From assembly GCF_007680845.1 (NCBI RefSeq), contig NZ_VEIY01000001.1, positions 504,227 through 568,226 on the forward strand: a stretch of DNA of 64,000 bases. The letters run 5' to 3'. Positions 25,759 to 33,927 of this stretch are shown piece after piece. Made by a program: the position numbers and the translations under genes. The notes below the pieces were generated by a model. That model did no database searches, was not told the origin of the DNA, and saw nothing but the letters and a program-made list of their open reading frames with translations. Position 1 is the first letter of the stretch; every line of letters starts with the position of its first letter. The DNA is from Curtobacterium pusillum (GTDB lineage Bacteria; Actinomycetota; Actinomycetes; Actinomycetales; Microbacteriaceae).

Positions 25759-27041
25759 CGGACCGCCGCCCCGGGATCGTGCACCTGGGGGTGGGTGCGT
25801 TCGCGCGCGCCCACCTCGCCTGGTACACGGCGCGCGTCGACGGCCCCGCATGGGGGATCACCGCCTTCACGGGCCGGTCTCCGGAAGCGGCCGAGGCGCT
25901 CACCGCACAGGGCTGCCGCTACACCCTGGTGACCCGGGCCGCCGACGGCGACGGAGCACTGGTCATCGACGCGATCGTCGCGGCCCACGCCGGCAGCGAC
26001 GAGGAGTCTTGGAGGCGCGTGGTCGCGTCCCCAGACACGACGATCGTGACGCTGACGGTCACCGAGCAGGGCTACCGGTCCGGTTCCGACGTGCCGGCCC
26101 GATTGGTCGCGGGCCTCGACGCCCGGCGTCGGGCCGGGGGCGGGCGGATCGCGCTGGTCAGCCTCGACAACCTCACCCACAACGGCCAGGTCCTGCGCGA
26201 CGCCGTGCTCGGGGCAGTGGACGACGACGACCTCCGCTCGTGGATCGGGTCGAACGTGTCGTTCCCGTCGTCGATGGTCGACCGGATCACCCCGGCGACG
26301 ACGGACGCCGACGTCGCGGCCCTCGCCGGCCTCCCCGGATCGCTGCCGGGCGACCGGGTGCCCGTCGTCACCGAGCCCTTCGCCGAGTGGGTGCTCGAGG
26401 ACGCCTTCGCCGGCATCGACCGTCCCGCGTGGGAGACCGCCGGCGTCCGGGTCGTCGACGACGTCACCCCGTACGAGCAGCGGAAGCTCTGGCTGCTGAA
26501 CGGTTCGCACTCGTTGCTCGCGTACCTCGGGCTCCTGCTCGGGCACGAGACCGTCGCCGCGGCGATGGACGACCCGATGTGCCGCGCCGCCGTGGAGCAG
26601 CTGTGGGACGAAGCCGCCCTCGAGCTGCCGCTGCCCGCTGCCGAGATCTCGGCGGCCCGAGCGGCCCTGGTCGACCGTTTCGCGAACCCCCGCATCCGGC
26701 ACACCCTGCGGCAGATCGCGTCCGGCGGGTCCGAGAAGCTGCCCGTCCGGGTGGTCGACGTCCTGCGACACCGGCTCGGACGCGACCCCGACGCCGGGAT
26801 CGGTCCCGGCGCCGCGACGGCGGTCGCCTCGTGGTGGCTGCACTGCACCGAGCAGCCCCACCTCGTGAGCGATGACGGCGCTCCCGGGCCAGACTCGGAC
26901 GTGCACGACGTGCTGCGCGTCATCGCGCCCGACCTCGACACCGCCCCCGTGGTCGCTGCCGTCACCGCAGCGGCCGACCGCATCACGGCCGCGCGTGCCG
27001 CTGCGGACCGCACCACCACCGACGAAGGAGTCCCCGTATGA
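25755..27041 (+). CDS. uxuB: Mannitol dehydrogenase family protein, probable fructuronate reductase (UxuB type)
   Basis: 428 residues; family members are usually 450-490, so it is slightly short. N-terminal nucleotide-binding [48 protein letters not shown]; the active site K-x5-N-x2-H appears in [20 protein letters not shown]. It reduces D-fructuronate to D-mannonate with NADH (family knowledge), linking UxaC and ManD encoded around it. Mannitol, arabinitol or tagaturonate activity cannot be excluded by sequence; the pathway context favours fructuronate. The stop overlaps the manD start. Confidence 0.85.
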   Translation: MTDRRPGIVHLGVGAFARAHLAWYTARVDGPAWGITAFTGRSPEAAEALTAQGCRYTLVTRAADGDGALVIDAIVAAHAGSDEESWRRVVASPDTTIVTLTVTEQGYRSGSDVPARLVAGLDARRRAGGGRIALVSLDNLTHNGQVLRDAVLGAVDDDDLRSWIGSNVSFPSSMVDRITPATTDADVAALAGLPGSLPGDRVPVVTEPFAEWVLEDAFAGIDRPAWETAGVRVVDDVTPYEQRKLWLLNGSHSLLAYLGLLLGHETVAAAMDDPMCRAAVEQLWDEAALELPLPAAEISAARAALVDRFANPRIRHTLRQIASGGSEKLPVRVVDVLRHRLGRDPDAGIGPGAATAVASWWLHCTEQPHLVSDDGAPGPDSDVHDVLRVIAPDLDTAPVVAAVTAAADRITAARAAADRTTTDEGVPV

Positions 27042-28390
27042 CCGACACGACGACGAACCCTGCGGCCCCGGTGCCGGGTGCTGCCGACACGGGTGCGGCG
27101 ACGGATCCGACGGCGGGGCGTCCGGACACGTGGGCGTCGACCGACCGCGGGCAGCTGATCGACCGGGCGGAGGTGATCGTGACGAGCCCGAACCGGAACT
27201 TCGTCACGCTGAAGATCACGACCGTCGACGGCGTCACGGGCCTCGGTGACGCCACGTTGAACGGGCGCGAGCTCGCCGCCGCCGCGTACCTGTCCGAGCA
27301 CGTCGTGCCGCTCCTCATCGGCCGGGACGCGAGCCGCATCGAGGACGCCTGGCAGTTCCTGTACCGGTCCTCGTACTGGCGCCGGGGACCGGTGACGATG
27401 GCAGCGATCGCCGCGGTCGACATGGCCCTCTGGGACATCAAGGGCAAGGTCGCGGGGATGCCCGTCTACCAGCTCCTCGGCGGGGCGTCCCGGACCGGGT
27501 TGATGGCGTACGGGCACGCGTCGGGGAAGGAACTCCCGGAACTGTTCGACTCGATCCGGGAACACCAGGCCGAGGGGTACCGGTCCATCCGTGTCCAGAC
27601 CGGTGTCCCCGGGCTGGAGTCCATCTACGGGATCGCGTCGAACAAGACCACCGAAGGCAACAGTGGTGTCCGGTACGACTTCGAGCCCGCGCAGCGGGGG
27701 GCGTTCCCGGCGATGGAGGACTGGGACACCCGCGCGTACCTCCGGCACGTGCCGACCGTGTTCGAAGCGGTCCGGAACGAGTTCGGTCCCGAGCTGCCGC
27801 TGCTGCACGACGGCCACCACCGGATGACGCCGCTGCAGGCCGCGAAGCTCGGCAAGTCGTTGGAACCGTACGACCTGTTCTGGCTCGAGGACTGCACCCC
27901 CGCCGAGAACCAGGAAGCCCTCAAGCTCGTCCGGCAGCACACCACCACGCCGTTGGCGATCGGTGAGGTGTTCAACACGATCTGGGACTTCAAGGACATC
28001 ATCCGCGACCAACTCATCGACTACGTCCGCGGCGCGGTCACGCACATGGGCGGCATCAGTCCGCTGAAGAAGACGATGGACTACGCGGCGATGTACCAGA
28101 TCAAGTCCGGGTTCCACGGCCCGACCGACATCTCACCCGTGGGCCTCGCGGCGCAGATGCACCTCGGGCTCGCGATCCACAACTTCGGCATCCAGGAGTA
28201 CATGCAGCACGGGCCGAAGACGAACCAGGTGTTCCACCAGACGTTCACCTTCACCGACGGGTACCTCCACCCCGGCGACGAACCCGGCCTCGGCGTCACC
28301 CTCGACGTCGACGAAGCCGGCAAGTACCCCTACGAACAGGCGTACCTGCCCTTCAACCGCCTCGCCGACGGCACCGTCCACGACTGGTAG
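27038..28390 (+). CDS. manD: D-mannonate dehydratase, enolase superfamily (ManD/RspA type)
   Basis: 450 residues with about 35 low-complexity residues before the conserved start [20 protein letters not shown]. Metal ligands of the ManD subgroup are visible in [11 protein letters not shown] (Asp), [15 protein letters not shown] (Glu) and [14 protein letters not shown] (Glu); [13 protein letters not shown] and a Trp at the C-terminus are typical. It dehydrates D-mannonate to 2-keto-3-deoxy-D-gluconate, replacing the unrelated UxuA. Some family members prefer D-gluconate or have low activity, so context is part of the call. Last gene of the operon begun at 19429. Confidence 0.92.
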   Translation: MTDTTTNPAAPVPGAADTGAATDPTAGRPDTWASTDRGQLIDRAEVIVTSPNRNFVTLKITTVDGVTGLGDATLNGRELAAAAYLSEHVVPLLIGRDASRIEDAWQFLYRSSYWRRGPVTMAAIAAVDMALWDIKGKVAGMPVYQLLGGASRTGLMAYGHASGKELPELFDSIREHQAEGYRSIRVQTGVPGLESIYGIASNKTTEGNSGVRYDFEPAQRGAFPAMEDWDTRAYLRHVPTVFEAVRNEFGPELPLLHDGHHRMTPLQAAKLGKSLEPYDLFWLEDCTPAENQEALKLVRQHTTTPLAIGEVFNTIWDFKDIIRDQLIDYVRGAVTHMGGISPLKKTMDYAAMYQIKSGFHGPTDISPVGLAAQMHLGLAIHNFGIQEYMQHGPKTNQVFHQTFTFTDGYLHPGDEPGLGVTLDVDEAGKYPYEQAYLPFNRLADGTVHDW

Positions 28391-28422
28391 CCGGACGCCG
28401 CCGGCAGGGCATGCTGGTGGGC

Positions 28423-29382
28423 ATGGGGTTCGCGGACGTGGCGAGGGAACTGCTCCTCGTCGCGCCCGCGGACTTCGTCGCCGAACGCACCGCCAGGCAG
28501 CGGGCGGTCCGGAAGGACGACCGTGAGCTCGCCGCCGCGATCGGTGGACTCCGGAAGCCCGCGCCGGCCGCGTGGGTCATCGACCTCCTGGCACGCGACG
28601 GCGCCCTCGACGAAGCAGTCGACCTCGGGCCGGCCATCCGTCAGGCCCAGGCCGACGCCGACCCCGGGGCGATCCGGACACTGCGGCACCAGCGGGCCGG
28701 CGTGGTCGACGCGCTGGTGCAGGCGGGGGCCGACCTGGCCTCCGACGCGGGACACCCGGCGACCCCGGCGGTGCTCGACCAGGTCCGTGCCGCCATCGAG
28801 GCCGCGATGGCGGACCCGCACGCCGGTGCCGCCGTCCGTTCGGGCCTGCTCGTCCGTCCGCTCGAGAGCGCTGGGTTCGACGACGTCGACCTGGACGGCG
28901 CACTGGCCGACCCGGACGCGGTGCCGGACGCGTGGGGCGGCAGCGACGCACCACCCATCCCGATCACCAGCGCGAGGGGTGCACGGGGGGCGAGCCGCGC
29001 CTCCAGGAAGCCCGAGCCGGAGCAGCGCGAGCCGAAGCGCCGCGATCCGAAGCAGCGCGACCCGAAGCAGCGCGAGCCCGAGCGCCGCGAGCCGAAGCAG
29101 CGCGAGCCGAAGACCGACCCCGCCGCCGACCGCCGCGCCGCCCGCCAGGCCGAGACCGAGGCCCGAGCCGAGTCCCGCGACGCCGACGCCGCTCTGGACG
29201 CCGCCGAGACCGACCTCGAGGCCGCCGAGGAGCGCCGCGCCGACCTCGAACGGCAGCTCGCCGACGCCACCGCGGAGGTCGAACGCCTCGAGCGCGCCCG
29301 CGACGACGCGGAAGCCGCGAGCGACCGGGCTCGCGACGTCCTCACGGCCGCGCAGCACCACCGCCGTGCGGTCGGTCGCTGA
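28423..29382 (+). CDS. Hypothetical charged protein with pentapeptide repeats and coiled coil
   Basis: 319 residues. ATG 28423 is preferred to ATG 28411 because CATGCT ends 7 nt upstream, as for leaderless neighbours. Residues 1-170 are helical and contain AAAIGGLRKPAPAAWVIDLL, a motif common to an actinobacterial family of unknown function. Residues about 201-230 are six repeats of [QR]RxPK (for example QREPK). The C-terminal 80 residues form a highly charged Ala/Glu/Arg coiled coil. A half-copy of CCGCGCCTCCAG at 28995-29007 is read as RASR. No enzymatic motif is seen. Confidence 0.78.
   Translation: MGFADVARELLLVAPADFVAERTARQRAVRKDDRELAAAIGGLRKPAPAAWVIDLLARDGALDEAVDLGPAIRQAQADADPGAIRTLRHQRAGVVDALVQAGADLASDAGHPATPAVLDQVRAAIEAAMADPHAGAAVRSGLLVRPLESAGFDDVDLDGALADPDAVPDAWGGSDAPPIPITSARGARGASRASRKPEPEQREPKRRDPKQRDPKQREPERREPKQREPKTDPAADRRAARQAETEARAESRDADAALDAAETDLEAAEERRADLERQLADATAEVERLERARDDAEAASDRARDVLTAAQHHRRAVGR
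29023..29112. repeat. Six tandem 15-bp units coding for [QR]RxPK
   Basis: Six consecutive 15-bp units, mostly CAGCGCGAGCCGAAG with variants, keep frame and encode pentapeptides inside the hypothetical protein. Confidence 0.9.
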
Positions 29383-29441
29383 CCCTCATCACCTCGGATG
29401 AAAAGCGCCGACGCGCCTCGCTGACCGCACGGGCCTCCTCG

Positions 29442-29447
29442 TACGCT
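29442..29447 (+). promoter_or_regulatory. -10 element (TACGCT), leaderless promoter of the second histidine kinase
   Basis: TACGCT ends 7 nt before ATG 29455; no Shine-Dalgarno. Upstream, TCATC (29386-29391 region) and GATGA form a weak inverted repeat around CACCTCG. Confidence 0.5.
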
Positions 29448-29454
29448 CGGCCCC

Positions 29455-30729
29455 ATGACCTCCACCATCCGTCGGTTCCGGCACCTCGTGGCCCCGGCCG
29501 CCGGCGCCCTGTACCTCGTGCTCTGGATCGTCGCCGAGGCCGGCCGCTCGGGGCTCGTCGACCACGTCGTGGTCGTCTCGGCGTTCGCCGTGGCGATCGG
29601 TCTGGCGAACTGGATGCCCTCGACAGCCCTCGGCCTGGTCGTCGTGGTGCCGCTGCTCCAGACGCTCCGCCTGCTCCACCGCCCGACGGACACGACGTGG
29701 CCGGAGTACCTGGCCATCGCGGTCGTCGTCGGCATCGTCGGGGCCGGTCGGTCCGACCTGCTCCGTTGGCTGGCGCTCCCGGTCCTCGCGGTCGCGAGCG
29801 TCGCGGCTGCGTGGGCGATGGTCGTCCCCACGGTGGCGGACCCCGACGTGTGGGGGCTCTGGGTCGGCTCGTCGTCGAGCACCCGTTCGGACCTCGCGTT
29901 CGTCGCGCTGGCGATCGCGGGAGCGAGCGGCATCGGGTGGGCGGTGGGCGTCGCCGTCGGGGCGACGTGGCGGATCGGGCTCGCTCGGGTCCGGGTCGTC
30001 GAGGCCGAGCGGGAGGCCGAGGTCACGACCGTGGAGCTGCACGCCGAGCAGGAGCGGGCCCGCATCGCGCGGGACGTCCACGACTCGCTGGCGCACTCCC
30101 TGGCGGTCGTGGTCTCGCAGGCGCAGGGTGCCGCGGCGATCGCGGTCCGCGACGAGCACGCGGCCCGGGCCCTCGACGACATCGCGACGGTGAGCCGGTC
30201 GGCGCTCGGGGAGGTCCGCGCGCTCGTCGAGCGGATCCAGGGCGCGGGTGACGACGCGCGGCACGGGCTCGCCGACGTCCGGGTGCTCGTCGACGAGATG
30301 GCGGAACTCGGGATGGACGCGGGCCTCGAGCAGCACGGCACGCGGTCCGACGTGTCACCGGGGGTCGGCTCCGCGGTGCACCGGATCGTCCAGGAGAGCC
30401 TGACGAACGTCCTCAAGCACCAGGGCCGCACGGCGACCGCCCGCGTGGTGCTGGACTGGCGGGGGCCGGGGCTCGGCGTCGTGGTGTCCTCGCACGGGTC
30501 CGCGCCGCTGGTCGAACTCGACGGACCGGGCTCCGGGATCGCCGGGATGCAGGAGCGGGCACGACTCGTCGGCGGCTGGCTCCGGGCCGGCGCCGGAGAC
30601 GGGGACCACGAGTTCGTCGTGACTGCGTGGCTCCCCACGGCACCGACGGCTTCCGCCGCGCCCACCACGGACCGCGCCCTGCCCCCGGCCCCGGCGGCCG
30701 GCGAGCCCGTCGGCGAGGTCGCGTCGTGA
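29455..30729 (+). CDS. Sensor histidine kinase (HisKA_3 type)
   Basis: 424 residues. Residues 10-180 contain about five or six hydrophobic segments. A linker helix rich in Glu/Arg leads to the phosphoacceptor ARIARDVHDSLAHSLAVVVS (His in DVHDSLAHS). ATPase motifs are HRIVQESLTNVLKHQGRT and GSGIAGMQERARLVGGW. The C-terminal 35 residues are Ala/Pro rich. The stop overlaps the GTG start of its response regulator. Same class as the kinase at 13521 but without the Glu-Pro repeats. Signal unknown. Confidence 0.93.
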   Translation: MTSTIRRFRHLVAPAAGALYLVLWIVAEAGRSGLVDHVVVVSAFAVAIGLANWMPSTALGLVVVVPLLQTLRLLHRPTDTTWPEYLAIAVVVGIVGAGRSDLLRWLALPVLAVASVAAAWAMVVPTVADPDVWGLWVGSSSSTRSDLAFVALAIAGASGIGWAVGVAVGATWRIGLARVRVVEAEREAEVTTVELHAEQERARIARDVHDSLAHSLAVVVSQAQGAAAIAVRDEHAARALDDIATVSRSALGEVRALVERIQGAGDDARHGLADVRVLVDEMAELGMDAGLEQHGTRSDVSPGVGSAVHRIVQESLTNVLKHQGRTATARVVLDWRGPGLGVVVSSHGSAPLVELDGPGSGIAGMQERARLVGGWLRAGAGDGDHEFVVTAWLPTAPTASAAPTTDRALPPAPAAGEPVGEVAS

Positions 30730-31382
30730 GCCCGATCCGCGTCGCCGTCGTCGACGACCAGCGACTGTTCGCCTCCGGGATGCAGATGCTCGTCGACGCC
30801 CAGGACGACATGACGTGCGTCGGGACAGCGGCCGACGGAGCTGAAGCACTGCTCCTGTGCGCAGCTGAGGAGCCCGACGTCCTCCTGCTCGACCTCCGGA
30901 TGCCGGTGCTCAACGGCATCGAGACCCTCGCGCGCCTCGCGGAGCAGACCGACGACCGCCCGCGTGTGATCGCGCTGACCACGATCCGCCGGGACGACGC
31001 CGTCCTCGCCGCGCTGCACGCCGGCGCAGCCGCGTTCCTCACGAAGGACGCGCTGCCCGACGTCGTCACGGCGACCATCCGGGACGTCCACGAGGGCCGT
31101 CCGGCTCCGACCGAGGACGAAGCGCTCGACCTGCTGCGGGACCAGGGGACCCCGGTCCAGTCGAGCCGTCGGGACGAGGTGCTCGACGCCCTCACCGCCC
31201 GGGAGCGCGAGGTATTCCTGCTCGTCGCGAAGGGGCTCAGCAACGCCGAGATCGCCACGTCGGTGTTCCTCAGCGAGGCCACCGTAAAGACCCACGTCCG
31301 CTCGGTGCTCCAGAAGCTCGGCCTGCGGAACCGGATCCAGGTCGTCATCACCGCACACGAACGCGGCCTCGTCCGCGCCTAG
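30726..31382 (+). CDS. LuxR/NarL-type response regulator
   Basis: 218 residues, GTG 30726 in a GTGA overlap with the kinase. Receiver: VAVVDDQRLFASGMQMLVDA, phosphoacceptor Asp in DVLLLDLRMPVLNGIE, Thr in VIALTTIRRDD, Lys in AFLTKDALPD. LuxR domain: LTAREREVFLLVAKGLSNAE and FLSEATVKTHVRSVLQKLGL. The gene for a secreted cysteine protein follows 8 bp later and may be cotranscribed, hence a possible output or signal partner (inference). Confidence 0.95.
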   Translation: MSPIRVAVVDDQRLFASGMQMLVDAQDDMTCVGTAADGAEALLLCAAEEPDVLLLDLRMPVLNGIETLARLAEQTDDRPRVIALTTIRRDDAVLAALHAGAAAFLTKDALPDVVTATIRDVHEGRPAPTEDEALDLLRDQGTPVQSSRRDEVLDALTAREREVFLLVAKGLSNAEIATSVFLSEATVKTHVRSVLQKLGLRNRIQVVITAHERGLVRA

Positions 31383-31390
31383 GGGGAACC

Positions 31391-32356
31391 ATGCAGATCA
31401 CCAGACGCGTCACGAAGGCCGGCACGCTCGCGCTCGTGGTCGTCGGCCTCGGCGCCGGCGTCGTGCACGCCCTGCCGGAGCGCGCCGACGTCGCGATCGC
31501 GCCGACCACCGAGCGGTCGCCGGGCGCGTGGGCGATGCCGCTCGACGGGTACGTCCAGCCCGGCTGGGACAAGCAGGACTACGCGGAGGACCTCGTGGTC
31601 CAGCCCTGCCTGCGCGACGTCGGCATCGACTTCCCGGTGCCGTGGGCCACGATCGCCGGGCTCGAGGCGTCGTCGGACGCGTCCGAGACACCGGAACGGG
31701 GCAACCCCGCGCCCGCGCTGTCCGGGAGCGTGCCGCTGGGCGCCGAGCTCGCCCGGACGCGCGGCTACCACGGGCCGTCGACGGCCGGCGCGAACGAGGA
31801 CGGGATGCGCGCCTGGGGGCAGGACCCCGCCCGGAACGCCGCCTTCGCCGCGGCCTCGGACACCGCGACGACGCGGTGCTTCCGCCAGGGGTACCGGACG
31901 CTCGGCACCGACGACGAGGACGGCCGGGCGCAGTCCGCGTCGCTCGTGGCGAAGCGACTGACGTACCTCGCCGCGGTGGACGCCCGGACGGACGACACCG
32001 TGGTCCGGGCCGCCGCGGAGTGGCACGCCTGCATGGCACCGGCCGGCCCGCCCGACCTGCCCGCGACACCGGACCGGATGCCGTCGCGGTCGATGCAGGT
32101 GGAGTACGGCACGAACATCCGGTCGACACCGGTGCGGGACGGCGAGATCGCGATCGCCGTGCGCGACGCGGGCTGCCAGGACTCCTCGGGGTACCGGAGC
32201 GCGCTCTACGACGCCGAGTGGAGCCGGCTCCTGCACGTCACGGCCTCGGACGCGGCGGTGCTGCGGGCGGCGACGGCGGACCAGCCGGCCGTCGACCGCC
32301 GGCTCGACGAGACGATCCGGCGCCTCGCGCCGAAGGCACCGGCCGACGTCGACTGA
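31391..32356 (+). CDS. Secreted or membrane-anchored hypothetical protein
   Basis: 321 residues, preceded by AGGGGG. An N-terminal helix (about residues 9-28, TLALVVVGLGAGVVHAL) acts as signal peptide or anchor. The rest is polar and contains four cysteines (QPCLRD, TRCFRQG, HACMAP, AGCQDS) that could make two disulfides outside the cell. WDKQDYAEDLVVQPCLRDVG and EWSRLLHVTASDAAVLRAAT have no known domain. Position 8 bp after a two-component pair suggests cotranscription. No function assigned. Confidence 0.75.
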   Translation: MQITRRVTKAGTLALVVVGLGAGVVHALPERADVAIAPTTERSPGAWAMPLDGYVQPGWDKQDYAEDLVVQPCLRDVGIDFPVPWATIAGLEASSDASETPERGNPAPALSGSVPLGAELARTRGYHGPSTAGANEDGMRAWGQDPARNAAFAAASDTATTRCFRQGYRTLGTDDEDGRAQSASLVAKRLTYLAAVDARTDDTVVRAAAEWHACMAPAGPPDLPATPDRMPSRSMQVEYGTNIRSTPVRDGEIAIAVRDAGCQDSSGYRSALYDAEWSRLLHVTASDAAVLRAATADQPAVDRRLDETIRRLAPKAPADVD

Positions 32357-32390
32357 GGGGACGGCGCACGCCGCGCGGGGACGCGGGGAC

Positions 32391-32440
32391 GGGCGGACGG
32401 GAGGCGCGGTGCGGGCTGGCACCGCGCCTCCCGTCCGCCC
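32391..32440. repeat. Palindrome of the GGAGGCGCGG family, copy 3
   Basis: A 22-bp perfect stem (32391-32412 with 32419-32440) holds a 6-nt loop GGGCTG. It lies after the secreted protein gene and 48 bp before the rplY promoter, where it likely ends transcription. Confidence 0.9.
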
Positions 32441-32487
32441 TGACCGCACGCTCAGAGCGTGGGCCGACACGCCCGGACGGGTGCTGC

Positions 32488-32493
32488 TAGACT
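32488..32493 (+). promoter_or_regulatory. -10 element (TAGACT) of rplY
   Basis: TAGACT predicts a transcript start near 32500, 159 nt before rplY ATG. The 302-bp gap 32357-32658 thus holds copy 3 of the palindrome, this promoter and the leader; no gene is seen there. Confidence 0.55.
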
Positions 32494-32499
32494 CGGTGA

Positions 32500-32658
32500 C
32501 TGACTTCGGCGAGGGCTGCGAAAGCGGCCGTGATCGACGCGGTGGGAGACCCGGCCCAGCTTGGGAACGTTCCTCACGCGTGCACGCGTTCGAGTTGCAA
32601 CACCACAGACCCCCACGATGCCGGCACTCCGGTGTCGTCCCCGAGACCAGGAGACACC
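32500..32658 (+). promoter_or_regulatory. Long structured-looking leader of rplY
   Basis: About 159 nt with several short inverted repeats, for example GAACGTTC (32572-32579) and ACGCGTGCACGCGT (32576-32590 region), plus GAGACCAGGAGACACC before the ATG. Leaders of ribosomal protein genes are often autogenous control elements; no known riboswitch class was recognised. Confidence 0.35.
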
Positions 32659-33279
32659 ATGGCCGACAACACCAAGCTCGCCGTCCAGATCCGGACCAAG
32701 TTCGGCAAGGGCGCCGCCCGGAAGATCCGCGCGAACAACCAGATCCCCGCCGTCGTGTACGGTCACGGCACCGAGCCGCAGCACATCACGCTCCCGGGCC
32801 ACGAGACGATGCTCATCGTCCGCCAGGCGAACGCCATCATCGACCTCGACATCGAGGGCACCGCGCAGCTCGCCCTCGTCAAGGACGTCCAGCGTGACCC
32901 GGTGCGCCAGATCATCGAGCACATCGACCTCGTGGTCGTCCGTCGCGGCGAGAAGGTCACGGTCTCCGTGCCCGTCGTCGTCCACGGTGAGTCGTTCTCC
33001 GGCACGATCCACGTCCAGGAAGAGTCGACCCTGTCGCTCCTGGTCCTCGCGACCGACATCCCCGAGCACATCGTCGTCGACGTCGAGGGCCTCGAGGACG
33101 GCGCGCAGATCCGTGCGACCGACATCACCCTCCCCGAGGGCGCCGAGCTCGAGACCGAGGGCGACCCCATCGTCGTCTCGATCGTCACCCCGCGTGGCAC
33201 CGCCGACGACGACGCCGCCGACGAGGCCTCCGCCGAGGCGGGTGCCGAGGCCGGCGCCGACTCGAGCGACTCCGAGTAA
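32659..33279 (+). CDS. rplY: 50S ribosomal protein L25/general stress protein Ctc
   Basis: 206 residues, the long Ctc form. The N-terminal L25 domain (about 6-95) includes KFGKGAARKIRANNQIPAVV and VYGHGTEPQHITLPGHE, which binds 5S rRNA. The beta TL5 domain (about 96-185) has VVVHGESFSGTIHV and LPEGAELETEGDPIVVSIV. An acidic Ala/Asp/Glu tail ends the protein. CAGGAGACACC precedes ATG 32659. The pth gene follows 30 bp later; rplY-pth pairing is widely conserved. Confidence 0.96.
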   Translation: MADNTKLAVQIRTKFGKGAARKIRANNQIPAVVYGHGTEPQHITLPGHETMLIVRQANAIIDLDIEGTAQLALVKDVQRDPVRQIIEHIDLVVVRRGEKVTVSVPVVVHGESFSGTIHVQEESTLSLLVLATDIPEHIVVDVEGLEDGAQIRATDITLPEGAELETEGDPIVVSIVTPRGTADDDAADEASAEAGAEAGADSSDSE

Positions 33280-33309
33280 CACCCCCTTCGCGGACACTGG
33301 CCGACGCTG

Positions 33310-33894
33310 ATGGTGGAGCAGACGCTCATCGTGATCGGGCTCGGGAACCCCGGGCCCGGCTACGCGGGCAACCGCCACAACGTCGGCCAGATGGTCCTCG
33401 ACGAACTCGCCGCCCGCATGGGCGCGACGTTCAAGAAGCACAAGACCCCGAACCAGGTCGCCGAGGGGCGCCTCGTCCCAGGCGGACCCCGCCTGGTGCT
33501 CGCCAAGCCGGGGTCGTTCATGAACACCTCGGGCGGCCCCGTCTCGAGCGTGCTCGGGTTCTACAGCGCGACGCCGGAGCAGCTCGTCGTCGTGCACGAC
33601 GAGCTGGACCTGCCGTTCGACACCGTGCGGCTCAAGGGCAGCGGTGGGCACGGCGGCCACAACGGTCTGCGGGACATCATCAAGGCGACCGGGACGAACG
33701 AGTTCACCCGCGTGCGGATCGGCATCGGTCGACCCCCCGGGCGACAGGACCCCGCCGACTACGTCCTCCGCGACTTCTCGCCGACCGAGAAGAAGACGCT
33801 GCCGAACCTGCTGGCCGACGGCGCCGACGCGGTCGAGGCCATCGCGGAGCTCGGACTCCTCGCCGCCCAGCAGCGGGTGCACGCCCCGTCCTGA
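33310..33894 (+). CDS. pth: Peptidyl-tRNA hydrolase
   Basis: 194 residues. Catalytic histidine in GLGNPGPGYAGNRHNVGQM; further Pth signatures are KPGSFMNTSGGPV, VVHDELDLPFDTVRLKGSGG, HGGHNGLRDI and RIGIGRPPGRQDPADYVL. It releases peptides from prematurely dropped peptidyl-tRNA. Start ATG 33310 (MVEQTLIVIGLGNPG) gives the usual N-terminus. It follows rplY and precedes mfd, the standard actinobacterial order. Confidence 0.97.
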   Translation: MVEQTLIVIGLGNPGPGYAGNRHNVGQMVLDELAARMGATFKKHKTPNQVAEGRLVPGGPRLVLAKPGSFMNTSGGPVSSVLGFYSATPEQLVVVHDELDLPFDTVRLKGSGGHGGHNGLRDIIKATGTNEFTRVRIGIGRPPGRQDPADYVLRDFSPTEKKTLPNLLADGADAVEAIAELGLLAAQQRVHAPS

Positions 33895-33914
33895 CCGCTG
33901 TCGGTGGCGGCCGG

Positions 33915-33920
33915 TACCAT
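33915..33920 (+). promoter_or_regulatory. -10 element (TACCAT), leaderless promoter of mfd
   Basis: TACCAT ends 7 nt before GTG 33928, with no Shine-Dalgarno; mfd can thus be transcribed separately from rplY-pth. Confidence 0.5.
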
Positions 33921-33927
33921 GTCCTGA

